From G963667075 sp963667075 (GTDB taxonomy: Bacteria; Pseudomonadota; Alphaproteobacteria; Micavibrionales; Micavibrionaceae), in NCBI GenBank assembly GCA_963667075.1, contig OY762938.1:1-64000 (forward strand): a stretch of DNA of 64,000 nucleotides, in the 5' to 3' direction. Shown here in pieces: positions 56,709 through 64,000 of the stretch. The notes beneath the pieces are model-generated. The model did no database searches, had not been told where the DNA came from, and was given only the letters and a program-made list of their open reading frames with translations. Positions within the stretch are counted from its first letter, which is position 1. Every line of letters begins with the position of its first letter. Position numbers and translations under genes: made by a program.

Positions 56709-57977
56709 CTATAGTGGCCTGATTTGCCCTGTGCCACGAACCAGGTATTTATAGGTTGTCAGTTGTTCTATACCAACTGGGCCGCGCGCATGCATTTTTC
56801 CAGTAGCAATACCAATTTCTGCCCCCATGCCGTATTCACCGCCATCCGCAAACTGCGTAGAAGCATTAAGTATGACGCTGCCACTATCCACATTCGCGAG
56901 AAAATAGTCTGCTGCGTTATGATCTTGCGTTAAAATGGCATCCGTGTGATGGGAGCCGTAATGATTAATATGCTCTACCGCTTCTTCTACCTTATCGACA
57001 AATTTTACGCTTAATTTGGGTGCCAGATATTCTGTTGACCAGTCTTCTTCTGTGGCTGGCAGAACCCGGCTATCCAGATTAACGGTTTGCTCATCTCCCA
57101 CAATTTCACAACCGGCTTTCAGAAGATCATCCAGCAGAACCATAGCAAAATGTTTATCTATCGCCTGATCAAGGAGCAGGGTTTCAGTGGCACCGCAGAT
57201 ACCTGTCCTGCGCAGTTTGGCATTCATGACAACATCTGTAGCCATCGCATGATCGGCCGATTCATGTATGTAGGTATGGCAAATGCCATCCAGATGAGAG
57301 AATACCGGCATACGGGCTTCTTCTCTGATCCGTTCAATCAAGCCGCGGCCACCGCGGGGAATAATGACATCAATGTAATTGTCGGCTTTTAGCATCTCGC
57401 CAACAAGGGCACGATCCGCTGTGGGGATGATACCGACACAGGCCGCAGGTAAGCCATTTTCTATCAGGGCCTCTTCGAGGCAGCTATGTAAAGCAAGACA
57501 CGATCTCAGGCTTTCCGAACCGCCGCGTAAAATAACAGCATTTCTCGCTTTTAAGCAAAGTATCGCCGCATCTATGGTTACATTAGGGCGTGACTCGTAA
57601 ATCATGCCGAGCACACCAATAGGTACAGATACTTTCTGAATGACAAGACCATTAGGTCGAATGGTTTCATTTAACACTTTTCCGACAGGGTCGGGGAGGG
57701 CGATAACGGTTTCCACCGCCTTTGCTATGCCCTCGACACGTTCTTCGTTCAGCATGAGACGATCAATAAGAGCCTCTGTTAAGCCCTTTTCTCTGGCATC
57801 TGCGATATCTTCTCCGTTTTTCTCAAGAATGTCTGTTGCATTTTTACGCAAAATGGAAGAGAGCGTTTTTAGCGTCTTGTTTATAACGTCTTCTGATGTC
57901 TGAGCTAAAATACGGCTCGCATCGCGCGCATCGTGCCCAATTTTTTGTACAATTTTTTTGTCTGTCATGTAATTCAT
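56709..57977 (-). CDS. proA: Gamma-glutamyl phosphate reductase
   Basis: ProA reduces glutamyl-5-phosphate to the semialdehyde in proline synthesis. With the ATG at 57977 it has 422 residues, the usual length, and begins MNYMTDKKIV; ATG 57968 is a close alternative. A start at 58064 would add hydrophobic residues unlike the family. Motifs are VSVPIGVLGMIYESRPNVT, ILRGGSES, DVIIPRGGRGLI, the catalytic Cys in RRTGICGATETLLLD and HTDAILT. The gene comes after the atp operon terminator. ProB, its usual partner, is outside the window or elsewhere. Confidence 0.95.
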   Translation of the reverse strand: MNYMTDKKIVQKIGHDARDASRILAQTSEDVINKTLKTLSSILRKNATDILEKNGEDIADAREKGLTEALIDRLMLNEERVEGIAKAVETVIALPDPVGKVLNETIRPNGLVIQKVSVPIGVLGMIYESRPNVTIDAAILCLKARNAVILRGGSESLRSCLALHSCLEEALIENGLPAACVGIIPTADRALVGEMLKADNYIDVIIPRGGRGLIERIREEARMPVFSHLDGICHTYIHESADHAMATDVVMNAKLRRTGICGATETLLLDQAIDKHFAMVLLDDLLKAGCEIVGDEQTVNLDSRVLPATEEDWSTEYLAPKLSVKFVDKVEEAVEHINHYGSHHTDAILTQDHNAADYFLANVDSGSVILNASTQFADGGEYGMGAEIGIATGKMHARGPVGIEQLTTYKYLVRGTGQIRPL

Positions 57978-58027
57978 ACTCTCACTTTTACGGGAAAAAG
58001 CAAGAGACTGTTTTTTAAGCGCATAAT

Positions 58028-58057
58028 AAAAAAGGAGCACAAAATAACATGTGCTCC
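58028..58057 (-). terminator. Intrinsic terminator of the atp (F0) operon
   Basis: On the minus strand GGAGCAC (58057-58051) and GTGCTCC (58040-58034) form a perfect 7-bp stem with a 10-base loop, followed at once by six T (58033-58028). It lies 38 bases after the atpF stop and 51 bases before proA, so it ends the ATP synthase F0 transcript. Confidence 0.88.
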
Positions 58058-58094
58058 CGGACAAAACGCCTACGACGCGGGGCGGGCTATATGT

Positions 58095-58586
58095 TTACGC
58101 AACCTGAGTAGCAACGTTTTTGATTGACTCATCAAGCAATTCTTTATGTTTTGCGGCATCAATCGAGCGTGCAATCATCTCCATCGTGGCTTGTGTAGCC
58201 AAATTAGCCGCATGCGCCTGAATATCCTGCATAGCAGCCTCTTCGATACGGGCCAGACGTTCCTTAAGCTGCTCCTCACGGCGAGCCATAGAATCTTTAA
58301 GCTCTTTTTTGGCTTGTTCTCTTATTTTTTCTGCGTGCTCTCTTGCGTTCTCAATAATCTGTTGAGACTCATTCATCGCATCGCGTTGTTTTCTTTGATA
58401 CTGTGCCAGAAGCTCTTGCGCTTCAATACGAAGGTCTTCTGCTGTTTTGATCTCATTACGGATAGACTCAATTTTTCCATCCAGACCGCTCAGAACACTT
58501 TCCTTGCCCATTCTAAAGGCAACAATAACAAAGATAATAAAGGAAAAAGCCAGCCAGAGATGCGTATCTAAAAATAAATGCTCCAT
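58095..58586 (-). CDS. atpF: ATP synthase F0 subunit b
   Basis: The 163 residues form the b stator: one membrane segment near the N-terminus (about 8-25, LWLAFSFIIFVIVAFRM), then a long charged helix (about 30-150) with LDGKIESIRNEIKTAE and AQELLAQYQRKQRDAM, which reaches up to F1. It lies 4 bases after the second b-type gene, a tandem typical of alphaproteobacteria. It is the last gene of this operon; the F1 genes are elsewhere. Confidence 0.93.
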   Translation of the reverse strand: MEHLFLDTHLWLAFSFIIFVIVAFRMGKESVLSGLDGKIESIRNEIKTAEDLRIEAQELLAQYQRKQRDAMNESQQIIENAREHAEKIREQAKKELKDSMARREEQLKERLARIEEAAMQDIQAHAANLATQATMEMIARSIDAAKHKELLDESIKNVATQVA

Positions 58587-58590
58587 TATA

Positions 58591-59235
58591 CTACGCCGCC
58601 TTCCTTGTATTGTTCATTGAATCAATGACCGCTCTTGCCGCTTCGGTCGTCGTTTTGATTCCCGAAATTTTTTCCACGGCAAAAGTGCACAACTCCGCTG
58701 CAATATCGGTCATATCACTCATAGCGTCCTGAACAGCCTTTTCTACATTCTTTTCTGTTGTTGCCACTTTTTTCTCATAGCGTTTTCTGAATAATTCCTG
58801 TTCGTGGGCGGATTCGGCTTTTATTTCATCATTTAATGTTTGAAGAACCTGAGAAGCATCGGCTCTTGCCTGAGTCAAGGCCTCCTCATAGGCTTTCTGC
58901 ACTGTATCTGCTTCTTGCGTCAGCTTTTCAGCCGTTTTCATATCGCCTTGGATCTGCTGTTTTCTGTTCTCCAAAACGCCGGAAATATCCGGTAGTGTTT
59001 TCAGTGAAAAGAAGGTCAGCATCACAAGGAACGTCAACAAAATCCAGAAAATCTGACTGGGAAAAGAAGATGGATCAAATTGAGCTAAGCCCGGGGAAGC
59101 ATCGCCATGCGCTGCAGTATCACCATGCCCACCAGCATTATGACCGCCACTAGCCCACGCCGTAGCACTGTCAAAAAACAGTGCGGCAGAAAATAGGGTT
59201 GTCATCAAATGAAGATAAACACGGTGTCTGCTCAT
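58591..59235 (-). CDS. ATP synthase F0 subunit b' with N-terminal extension
   Basis: The 214 residues contain the b' pattern, a membrane helix (about 62-80, QIFWILLTFLVMLTFF), then FSLKTLPDISGVLENRKQQI and a long charged helix to the C-terminus. Before the membrane helix is an extension of about 60 residues. It starts with a signal-like run (LMTTLFSAALFFDSATAWA) and a His/Gly-rich stretch (GGHNAGGHGDTAAHGD). Similar extensions are known on b' subunits of some alphaproteobacteria and cyanobacteria; whether this signal is cleaved is unknown. Confidence 0.9.
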   Translation of the reverse strand: MSRHRVYLHLMTTLFSAALFFDSATAWASGGHNAGGHGDTAAHGDASPGLAQFDPSSFPSQIFWILLTFLVMLTFFSLKTLPDISGVLENRKQQIQGDMKTAEKLTQEADTVQKAYEEALTQARADASQVLQTLNDEIKAESAHEQELFRKRYEKKVATTEKNVEKAVQDAMSDMTDIAAELCTFAVEKISGIKTTTEAARAVIDSMNNTRKAA

Positions 59236-59299
59236 GGCGATTCTTCCTTACAATACAGGCTCTTTTAATAAAATACTCTATTCAGAGAATATCGTTTGT

Positions 59300-59320
59300 G
59301 TTCTCTAAAAATTAGAGAAC
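59300..59320 (-). other. Stem-loop across the atpE stop codon
   Basis: GTTCTCT (59300-59306) and AGAGAAC (59314-59320) form a perfect 7-bp stem with a 7-base loop, and the TAA of atpE (59314-59312) lies in it. There is no following T-run, so it is unlikely to be a terminator. A hairpin at the 3' end of atpE could stabilise the upstream mRNA or pause ribosomes, helping make the many c subunits needed per enzyme; this role is inference. Confidence 0.5.
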
Positions 59321-59539
59321 CAAAAGAATAATCAGTGAAACCAACAGAGCAAAAATAGCCAGTGCTTCTGTCATGGCAAAAGTCAGGAAGAATTTTTTGT
59401 CCAGGTGTTCAGCCGCATTTGGATTACGTGCAACAGCTTCGTTGTAGGAGCTGAAGATTCTGCCAAGACCGAGGGCAACAGTTACGATCGGGAGCAGAGC
59501 TAAAGCACCGGCGATAAGTTTTACAGATTCGAATTCCAT
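59312..59539 (-). CDS. atpE: ATP synthase F0 subunit c
   Basis: The 75-residue hairpin protein forms the c ring. Helix 1 runs about 8-30, the polar loop is YNEAVARNPNAAE with the conserved Arg-Asn-Pro, and helix 2 holds the ion-carrying Glu58 in FAMTEALAIFALL. No glutamine partner for sodium is seen in helix 1, so proton coupling is expected. Helix 1 has fewer glycines (GALALLPIVTVALGLG) than the usual GxGxGxG pattern. A stem-loop overlaps its stop codon. Confidence 0.96.
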   Translation of the reverse strand: MEFESVKLIAGALALLPIVTVALGLGRIFSSYNEAVARNPNAAEHLDKKFFLTFAMTEALAIFALLVSLIILLVL

Positions 59540-59624
59540 TTTATGGTCCTCTCTTTTTTCGTTTTGGTTTAATATGGTTTAATAATTTTATTCCGTTTCG
59601 TTTCCGGTCACTCTTTTAGAGCAC

Positions 59625-60371
59625 TTAGTGACCGATCTCAATGGTATCTTTCAAATAAATACAGCAAAGGATTGCAAAGACGTAGGCTTGCAGAAACGCC
59701 ACCAGAAACTCAAACGCCAGAATTACGACGTTGAAAAGCATAGGGAACAGGGCAGCGACATACCCCCCGGCACCAAGGCTTAACATACCGACGCAAAAAC
59801 CGGCAAAAATCTTTAGCATGATATGTCCACCAATCATATTCGCTGTCAAACGAACGGAAAGGGTGATCGGACGAATCACAAAGGATACGACCTCAATCGG
59901 AATAATCAAAAATGACATCCACCATGGCACACCGGCCGGCATGAAAAGGCGGAAGAAATGAAAGCCATGTCTGTACAGGCCGATAAAGACGACCGCAAAA
60001 AATATAAGCAGAGACAGAGCTCCTGTCGCAGCAAAATGACTGGTATAGGTAAAGGAGTACGGTAAAAGTCCAAAAGAGTTACCCGCCAGAACAATCACAA
60101 ATATTGTAAAGACGACAGGAAAATATTGCTGCCCTCTTGGCCCGATATTATCGCGTATCATATTAGCGACGAATTCATACAGTCCCTCAGCCATAACCTG
60201 CATACGTCCTGGTATCATCGCTTTTCTGCGCATGCAGATGGAAAGGAAAGACGTCGTCACGACAGCGGCTATAACCATCCATAGGGACGCGTTCGTGAAA
60301 GAAAGGTCTACACCTCCAACTTCGAAGGGGACAATAGGAGTGATTTCAAACTGATGCGTTGGGCTTGTCAC
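59625..60371 (-). CDS. atpB: ATP synthase F0 subunit a
   Basis: The 248 residues form a multi-pass membrane protein (five to six helices) holding the stator half-channels. The key arginine is in ITLSVRLTANMIGGHIMLKI (about residues 165-184). Other markers are the N-terminal FEITPIVPFEVGGVDLSFTN, NSFGLLPYSFTYTSH, and the last helix FEFLVAFLQAYVFAIL with its conserved Gln. It follows atpI by 26 bases and precedes atpE by 85. Confidence 0.97.
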   Translation of the reverse strand: MTSPTHQFEITPIVPFEVGGVDLSFTNASLWMVIAAVVTTSFLSICMRRKAMIPGRMQVMAEGLYEFVANMIRDNIGPRGQQYFPVVFTIFVIVLAGNSFGLLPYSFTYTSHFAATGALSLLIFFAVVFIGLYRHGFHFFRLFMPAGVPWWMSFLIIPIEVVSFVIRPITLSVRLTANMIGGHIMLKIFAGFCVGMLSLGAGGYVAALFPMLFNVVILAFEFLVAFLQAYVFAILCCIYLKDTIEIGH

Positions 60372-60397
60372 GTTTTCCTCTTACGTTTGTTGCGTCC

Positions 60398-60787
60398 TCA
60401 TTTTTTTTTCTGGCCCTCTTTAGCCTGTTTTTCCACTTTATGCAAGGGGGTAATACCAACTGACGTGCCCAAATTATTCGTTATTTTATAAATGTTCCAA
60501 AAACCAGTGCCTATGCCAAGCACAAAAAAGAGCAAAAACATAACAGGCTTTGTACCAAGTTCACCATCAAGCCAGTATCCAATAACGGTTCCGGCAATAA
60601 CACTCACCAGAAGCTCTGTGCCAGCCCGGTAGCCCAGATTCCGATTCTCGGCCTCCTGTTCACTTTCCTGCGCAGAAGAAATATGTGGATTCTTTTGACC
60701 TTTCTCTACGCCCACGCCCTTGGCCCGTGCGTTACGAATTTTTTCTTCAAGCAGTGTGATATTTTTATCATCATTTTTATTCATCAT
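60398..60787 (-). CDS. atpI: AtpI/AtpQ-type ATP synthase assembly protein
   Basis: The 129 residues have a charged N-terminal half and two membrane helices (about 55-75, GTELLVSVIAGTVIGYWLDG, and 82-102, VMFLLFFVLGIGTGFWNIY). This is the pattern of the AtpI/F0F1 gene 1 family. AtpI helps assemble the c ring and may carry magnesium or other ions. It is first in the F0 operon, as usual. Confidence 0.9.
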   Translation of the reverse strand: MMNKNDDKNITLLEEKIRNARAKGVGVEKGQKNPHISSAQESEQEAENRNLGYRAGTELLVSVIAGTVIGYWLDGELGTKPVMFLLFFVLGIGTGFWNIYKITNNLGTSVGITPLHKVEKQAKEGQKKK

Positions 60788-60861
60788 ATTCGTTTTTTAG
60801 CACAAGTTTGAAACAGATCAATGCTTTGTTTTGTTGAAATATTATTACAGAAAATACCGGC

Positions 60862-60891
60862 TTGACATAACCGTTATTTCTTTGCTATTTG
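60862..60891 (+). promoter_or_regulatory. Weak putative promoter before the gene at 60930
   Basis: A consensus TTGACA (60862-60867) is followed after 18 bases by TATTTG (60886-60891), a poor -10. The implied start is about 30 bases before the ATG at 60930, and the ribosome site AAAAGGA (60914-60920) lies between. This is suggestive only. Confidence 0.35.
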
Positions 60892-60929
60892 CATTGCTGC
60901 ATATTACAAAAAGAAAAGGACTGCGCATT

Positions 60930-61526
60930 ATGGCGAACAAAAAAGAAAAAAAGGAAGAAAGACACATCGTCTTAACAAGACTCTTTAATAAGAAAATTTC
61001 CAGTGTCAGTCAGGCTGTTAACGCACAAAAAGCTGCGTTCATTCGCGCAGAGAACGAGGTTGCTAAAGAATTTAAAAACTTAAAAACACTGTTTCTAGCC
61101 ATAAAAGAAGGGATTGAAAATAAATTTCATGCCTCTGTTTCCCTCCGTTTCAATGATGATTTTGACCGAGTTTCTTTGCATGACGGATTCTTTTTACATT
61201 TAAACGGAGAGATTTTCGATAACGCCTCCGATCTAAAAAGCTTATCGTATCACAAAAGTACGAAATTCGGTTTTTCCATTGATAATAAATGGTCTGATGA
61301 TGAAGATCCTTTAAACAATTATAGAATGAAAGCATTGGGCAACGATTTGCTTTCCACTGTAAAATTGAAGAGTTTTGGAACAAAAAGTGGATTGGGGGAA
61401 TATTGTAACACCCAAATAGATATAAATTTTGTTTATGAGCGTCTGGAAGAGTTTATAACAACGGCTTTCGATAAAGAAGATTTCAAGAACGCTGTTCAAG
61501 GGCCTCCTCCTCCCAGGTTTGTGTAA
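60930..61526 (+). CDS. Unknown cytosolic protein
   Basis: The 198 residues match no family I know. The ATG at 60930 follows AAAAGGA at good spacing; a longer frame from 60831 would add a hydrophobic segment but lacks a ribosome site. The protein is Lys/Glu-rich at the N-terminus, probably helical over about 20-70 (SVSQAVNAQKAAFIRAENEV), then mixed strands with ASVSLRFNDDFDRVSLHDG and a C-terminal proline run (GPPPPRF). It sits alone between the divergent atp operon and the convergent smc gene, and is AT-rich. No function can be proposed. Confidence 0.6.
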   Translation: MANKKEKKEERHIVLTRLFNKKISSVSQAVNAQKAAFIRAENEVAKEFKNLKTLFLAIKEGIENKFHASVSLRFNDDFDRVSLHDGFFLHLNGEIFDNASDLKSLSYHKSTKFGFSIDNKWSDDEDPLNNYRMKALGNDLLSTVKLKSFGTKSGLGEYCNTQIDINFVYERLEEFITTAFDKEDFKNAVQGPPPPRFV

Positions 61527-61548
61527 AAAACATTGCTTAAGCCTTACG

Positions 61549-64000
61549 TTACGCCGCTTCGGCAAATTCAAAGCTTTGCTGTAGATCTACGGAGACGAGT
61601 TTTGATACGCCTTTTTCGGCCATGGTCACGCCGTAGAGACGGTTCATGCGGGCCATCGTTAGGCGGTGGTGCGTAATGACAAGGAATCTGGTCTGGGCCT
61701 GTTCTGCTATTTCTCCCAGCAAATCACAGACGCGATCTACGTTCGCATCATCAAGTGGTGCGTCAATTTCATCAAGCACACAGATAGGGGAGGGGTTCGT
61801 TAAGAACATCGCAAAAACAAGCGAAATAGAAGCGAGTGTTTGCTCCCCACCCGACAAAAGAGAAAGCGACTGCAGGGATTTTCCCGGCGGCTGAGCAAAA
61901 ATCTCCAGCCCTGCTTCCAGCGGGTCATCAGAATCAACCAGTTCAAGATGCGCTTTTCCGCCTTTAAAAAGCCGTGCAAAGAGTGTCTTGAAGTGTGCGT
62001 TCACATGATCAAATGCGATCAATAAACGCTCCCGGGCTTCCTTATTCAGCTTTCTGATCCCTTTGCGTAGCTCATCAATGGCCTCTATCAGGTCATTGCG
62101 TTCCTGTAAAAGGGTGGTAAGCTCCTTCTCAAGCTCGTTCGCCTCTGTTTCGGCCTGAAGATTGACCGGCCCAATATTATCCCGTTCACGCAATAGTTTG
62201 TCATATTTTCTTCGAATATCTTCTACAGATGGCAAAGGCTCTTGTTGATCAATTTTGATGCTTTGCTGCAGCGTTTCGGCGGTACATTCAAAGCGGCTTT
62301 CTATGGATTGCCGGATGGATTCAATCTGGCTTCTCGTGCTGTTCAATGTTGCTTGAGAGGAGGCGCGCTCTTCTCTGGATTCTGTCAGTTCGTTTTCTGC
62401 ACTTTTTAAGGCTTTGTTCGTTTCGGAAAGCTTTTTCTCTGCTTTTGTCAGCCTGTCAGACGCATTGTTTCGCCGGCTTTCAAGTTCACCAAGCGCGCTT
62501 AGAATCGTTTCCCTTTCAGCCCTGATTTTTTCAGGCCGGGGGAGGAGTTCTTCCAGCTTTTCAGCCGTTTGCTTTTCACGTTCATCCAGTTTTTTGAGTT
62601 GCTCTTTGGCGCGAATAGATCTGTTCCGAATGCTCAAGCGTTCGTCAGCAATAGCATGAATACGGGCTTCGGCGCGCTTATGCTTCTGTTTGCATTCTTC
62701 GAGACTGGCCATAGCCTTATGCAGGGCCTGACGAGAGTCATACAAAAGGGATTGCTGTGCTTCCAGTGCTTTTTCCTTTTTCTCCATGTTGTCATGATCA
62801 AAACGGGAAAGCGCTTCTTCGTGTTTTGTAATCTCTTTTTCGAGTTCTGCCGAATCGGCTGTGTGCAATGACAGCGTTTCTTCAAGCTTTGCAATTTGTG
62901 TTTGGCGGTCTGCTTCATCATGAATCGCCTTTTGCAGGCTTTTCCGTTTTTCGATAAGCGTCCGTTGTGTCTCGCGGCTTTGCTTGCGCAGTGTATCGCT
63001 TTTTTGTTGTTCGTTTCTGATTTTTTCGTTCAGTTTTTCAGTAATCTCAGTACTTTTCTGCACAGCTTCTTCCGCAGCCGGCAAAAGGGCTTCCAGTTCA
63101 ATCAGCCGGTTTTTTTGCTTAAGCTGTTCAGCATGGCGGTCTTTGGCTTCTGCCTTGATGTGAAGACCATCCCAACGCCAGTAAGCACCCTCTTTGGAGA
63201 CGATGGACTGACCCGGCTTTAATCGGGCAGCATTATTTTTCCCGCTATCGTAGTCTTCTACATAGCCAATAAAATCGAGTGCTTTTTGCAGTTCTTTTGG
63301 TACACGGATATGATTTTTTAAGGGAGCGACTCCTTCCGGCCAGTCTGATATCTCTGAAGAAGATGAACGATCTTCCCAAAAGACAAGCGCGTTCGTATCA
63401 GTAGAAGCACTTAAGGTATCGCCAAAGGCTTTGGATAAGGCCACTTCAAAGCCGCTATCTGTTTGAATCTGCTCCAGAACAGGGCGGAAATTGCCTTCAT
63501 AAAAAGACTGGATGACAGATTCCAGTGCTTTGATCTCCGAACTTATTTTTGATTCATGATTTTTGCATGTCTGCAGCGTTTCCTGCGCCAGTTCTTTTTT
63601 CTGTGCAAGATCCCTTAATAAGGCTTCAGACAAGCCGTAATCTTTTTCGAGCCGAAGGTCATCTTCCTCAAGAACACTGATTTCTTTTTGCAGCGTTTCA
63701 ACAGGACTGACCTGCTTTAATTCTTCTTTTTTAGAGGAAAGATTTATTATCAAGGTTTCAATCTTTGATTTCAGTGTATTCTGTTTGGACTGGCTATTGT
63801 GAAGAAGTTTTTCGGCCGCTTTCTTCTCCGCCCTGAAATGCGCGATTTCTTCCAATAAGCCCTGATGCGTTTTTTCTATCGCTTTTGTGTCTTCTTCTTT
63901 TTCTTTTTTGAGCGTGGAAAGTGATTCAATTTCTTCTTCTTCATTTTCCCTGTTTTTGTGAAGTTCTTCTTCTTCAACTTTCAGTTTTTCCAGAGAGGTA
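61549..64000 (-). CDS. smc: Chromosome segregation ATPase SMC, C-terminal part (cut by window end)
   Basis: About 817 residues are present and the frame stays open to the right edge, so the N-terminal ATPase half and first coiled coil lie beyond the window. Visible parts, N to C, are coiled coil, the hinge (FEVALSKAFGDTLSAS to about SKEGAYWRWDGLHIK), a long second coiled coil, and the C-terminal ATPase lobe. That lobe has the ABC signature LSLLSGGEQTLASISLVFAM, Walker B ICVLDEIDAPLDDANV and the switch histidine in FLVITHHRLTM. SMC with ScpAB organises and separates chromosomes. It converges on the gene at 60930, 22 bases away. Confidence 0.97.
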   Translation of the reverse strand, partial: TSLEKLKVEEEELHKNRENEEEEIESLSTLKKEKEEDTKAIEKTHQGLLEEIAHFRAEKKAAEKLLHNSQSKQNTLKSKIETLIINLSSKKEELKQVSPVETLQKEISVLEEDDLRLEKDYGLSEALLRDLAQKKELAQETLQTCKNHESKISSEIKALESVIQSFYEGNFRPVLEQIQTDSGFEVALSKAFGDTLSASTDTNALVFWEDRSSSSEISDWPEGVAPLKNHIRVPKELQKALDFIGYVEDYDSGKNNAARLKPGQSIVSKEGAYWRWDGLHIKAEAKDRHAEQLKQKNRLIELEALLPAAEEAVQKSTEITEKLNEKIRNEQQKSDTLRKQSRETQRTLIEKRKSLQKAIHDEADRQTQIAKLEETLSLHTADSAELEKEITKHEEALSRFDHDNMEKKEKALEAQQSLLYDSRQALHKAMASLEECKQKHKRAEARIHAIADERLSIRNRSIRAKEQLKKLDEREKQTAEKLEELLPRPEKIRAERETILSALGELESRRNNASDRLTKAEKKLSETNKALKSAENELTESREERASSQATLNSTRSQIESIRQSIESRFECTAETLQQSIKIDQQEPLPSVEDIRRKYDKLLRERDNIGPVNLQAETEANELEKELTTLLQERNDLIEAIDELRKGIRKLNKEARERLLIAFDHVNAHFKTLFARLFKGGKAHLELVDSDDPLEAGLEIFAQPPGKSLQSLSLLSGGEQTLASISLVFAMFLTNPSPICVLDEIDAPLDDANVDRVCDLLGEIAEQAQTRFLVITHHRLTMARMNRLYGVTMAEKGVSKLVSVDLQQSFEFAEAA

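Noticed and set aside
1..64000. tRNA, rRNA, CRISPR array, complete insertion sequence or prophage
   Set aside because: I scanned all intergenic gaps by eye for tRNA-like T-loops, regular spacer arrays, transposase genes and phage genes and found none.

Overview
The window is a bacterial chromosome segment from an alphaproteobacterium, judged from gene content and order rather than from any search. Supporting signs are the order ppiD-trpE ... trpG-D-C-lexA, then tpiA-secG-pyrG ... kdsA-eno-ftsB-pdhA-pdhB-pdhC-lpd ... lipA-ratA, the fused ispDF, ntrY-ntrX-trkA ... hfq-hflX, yebC-ruvC ... ruvA-ruvB-ybgC-tolQRAB, rlmH-envC-ctpA, and an F0 operon atpI-B-E-F'-F carrying both b-type subunits. E1-beta of pyruvate dehydrogenase carries its own lipoyl domain, as in alphaproteobacteria. 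Base composition looks moderate to low in GC. KdsA, the Tol genes and sugar transferases point to a Gram-negative envelope with LPS. I cannot name the genus.

Layout. 1-9250: a palindromic repeat element, a small secreted protein, lexA, and a tryptophan operon split in two by a divergently transcribed YibQ-type deacetylase gene; then ppiD and the remnant of a DMT transporter gene. 9317-18712: tpiA-secG-pyrG, an accessory block (PIN/RHH pair plus two unknown genes, one encoding a putative HExxH metallopeptidase), then kdsA-eno-yqgE-ftsB with a candidate antisense-strand small RNA. 18928-28856: pyruvate dehydrogenase and lipoate genes with a VapBC module set inside, ratA, a glycosyltransferase-like gene, pgpA and ispDF. 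28932-40600: ntrYX, trkA, murI, a HAD phosphatase, hfq, hflX, a frameshifted inositol-phosphatase family gene, mazG, a 6S RNA and ygfA, ymdB. 40663-50589: an unknown anchored protein, a second copy of the repeat element, a response regulator pair, yebC, the Holliday-junction genes and the Tol system. 50609-64000: rppH, a degenerate YibQ paralogue, ctpA, envC, rlmH, rsfS, nadD, proA, the ATP synthase F0 operon, one unknown gene and the 3' part of smc.

How it fits together. Most genes are housekeeping: tryptophan synthesis, glycolysis and acetyl-CoA formation, lipoylation, isoprenoid and phospholipid synthesis, recombination and SOS control, envelope division and integrity (Tol, FtsB, EnvC, CtpA), and energy coupling. 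The accessory material sits at junctions in this conserved backbone: after pyrG, between lpd and lipA, between ruvC and ruvA, and around lexA and the unknown gene at 40663. Dispersed palindromic repeats mark several of these junctions. No tRNA, rRNA, complete insertion sequence or CRISPR array was seen.
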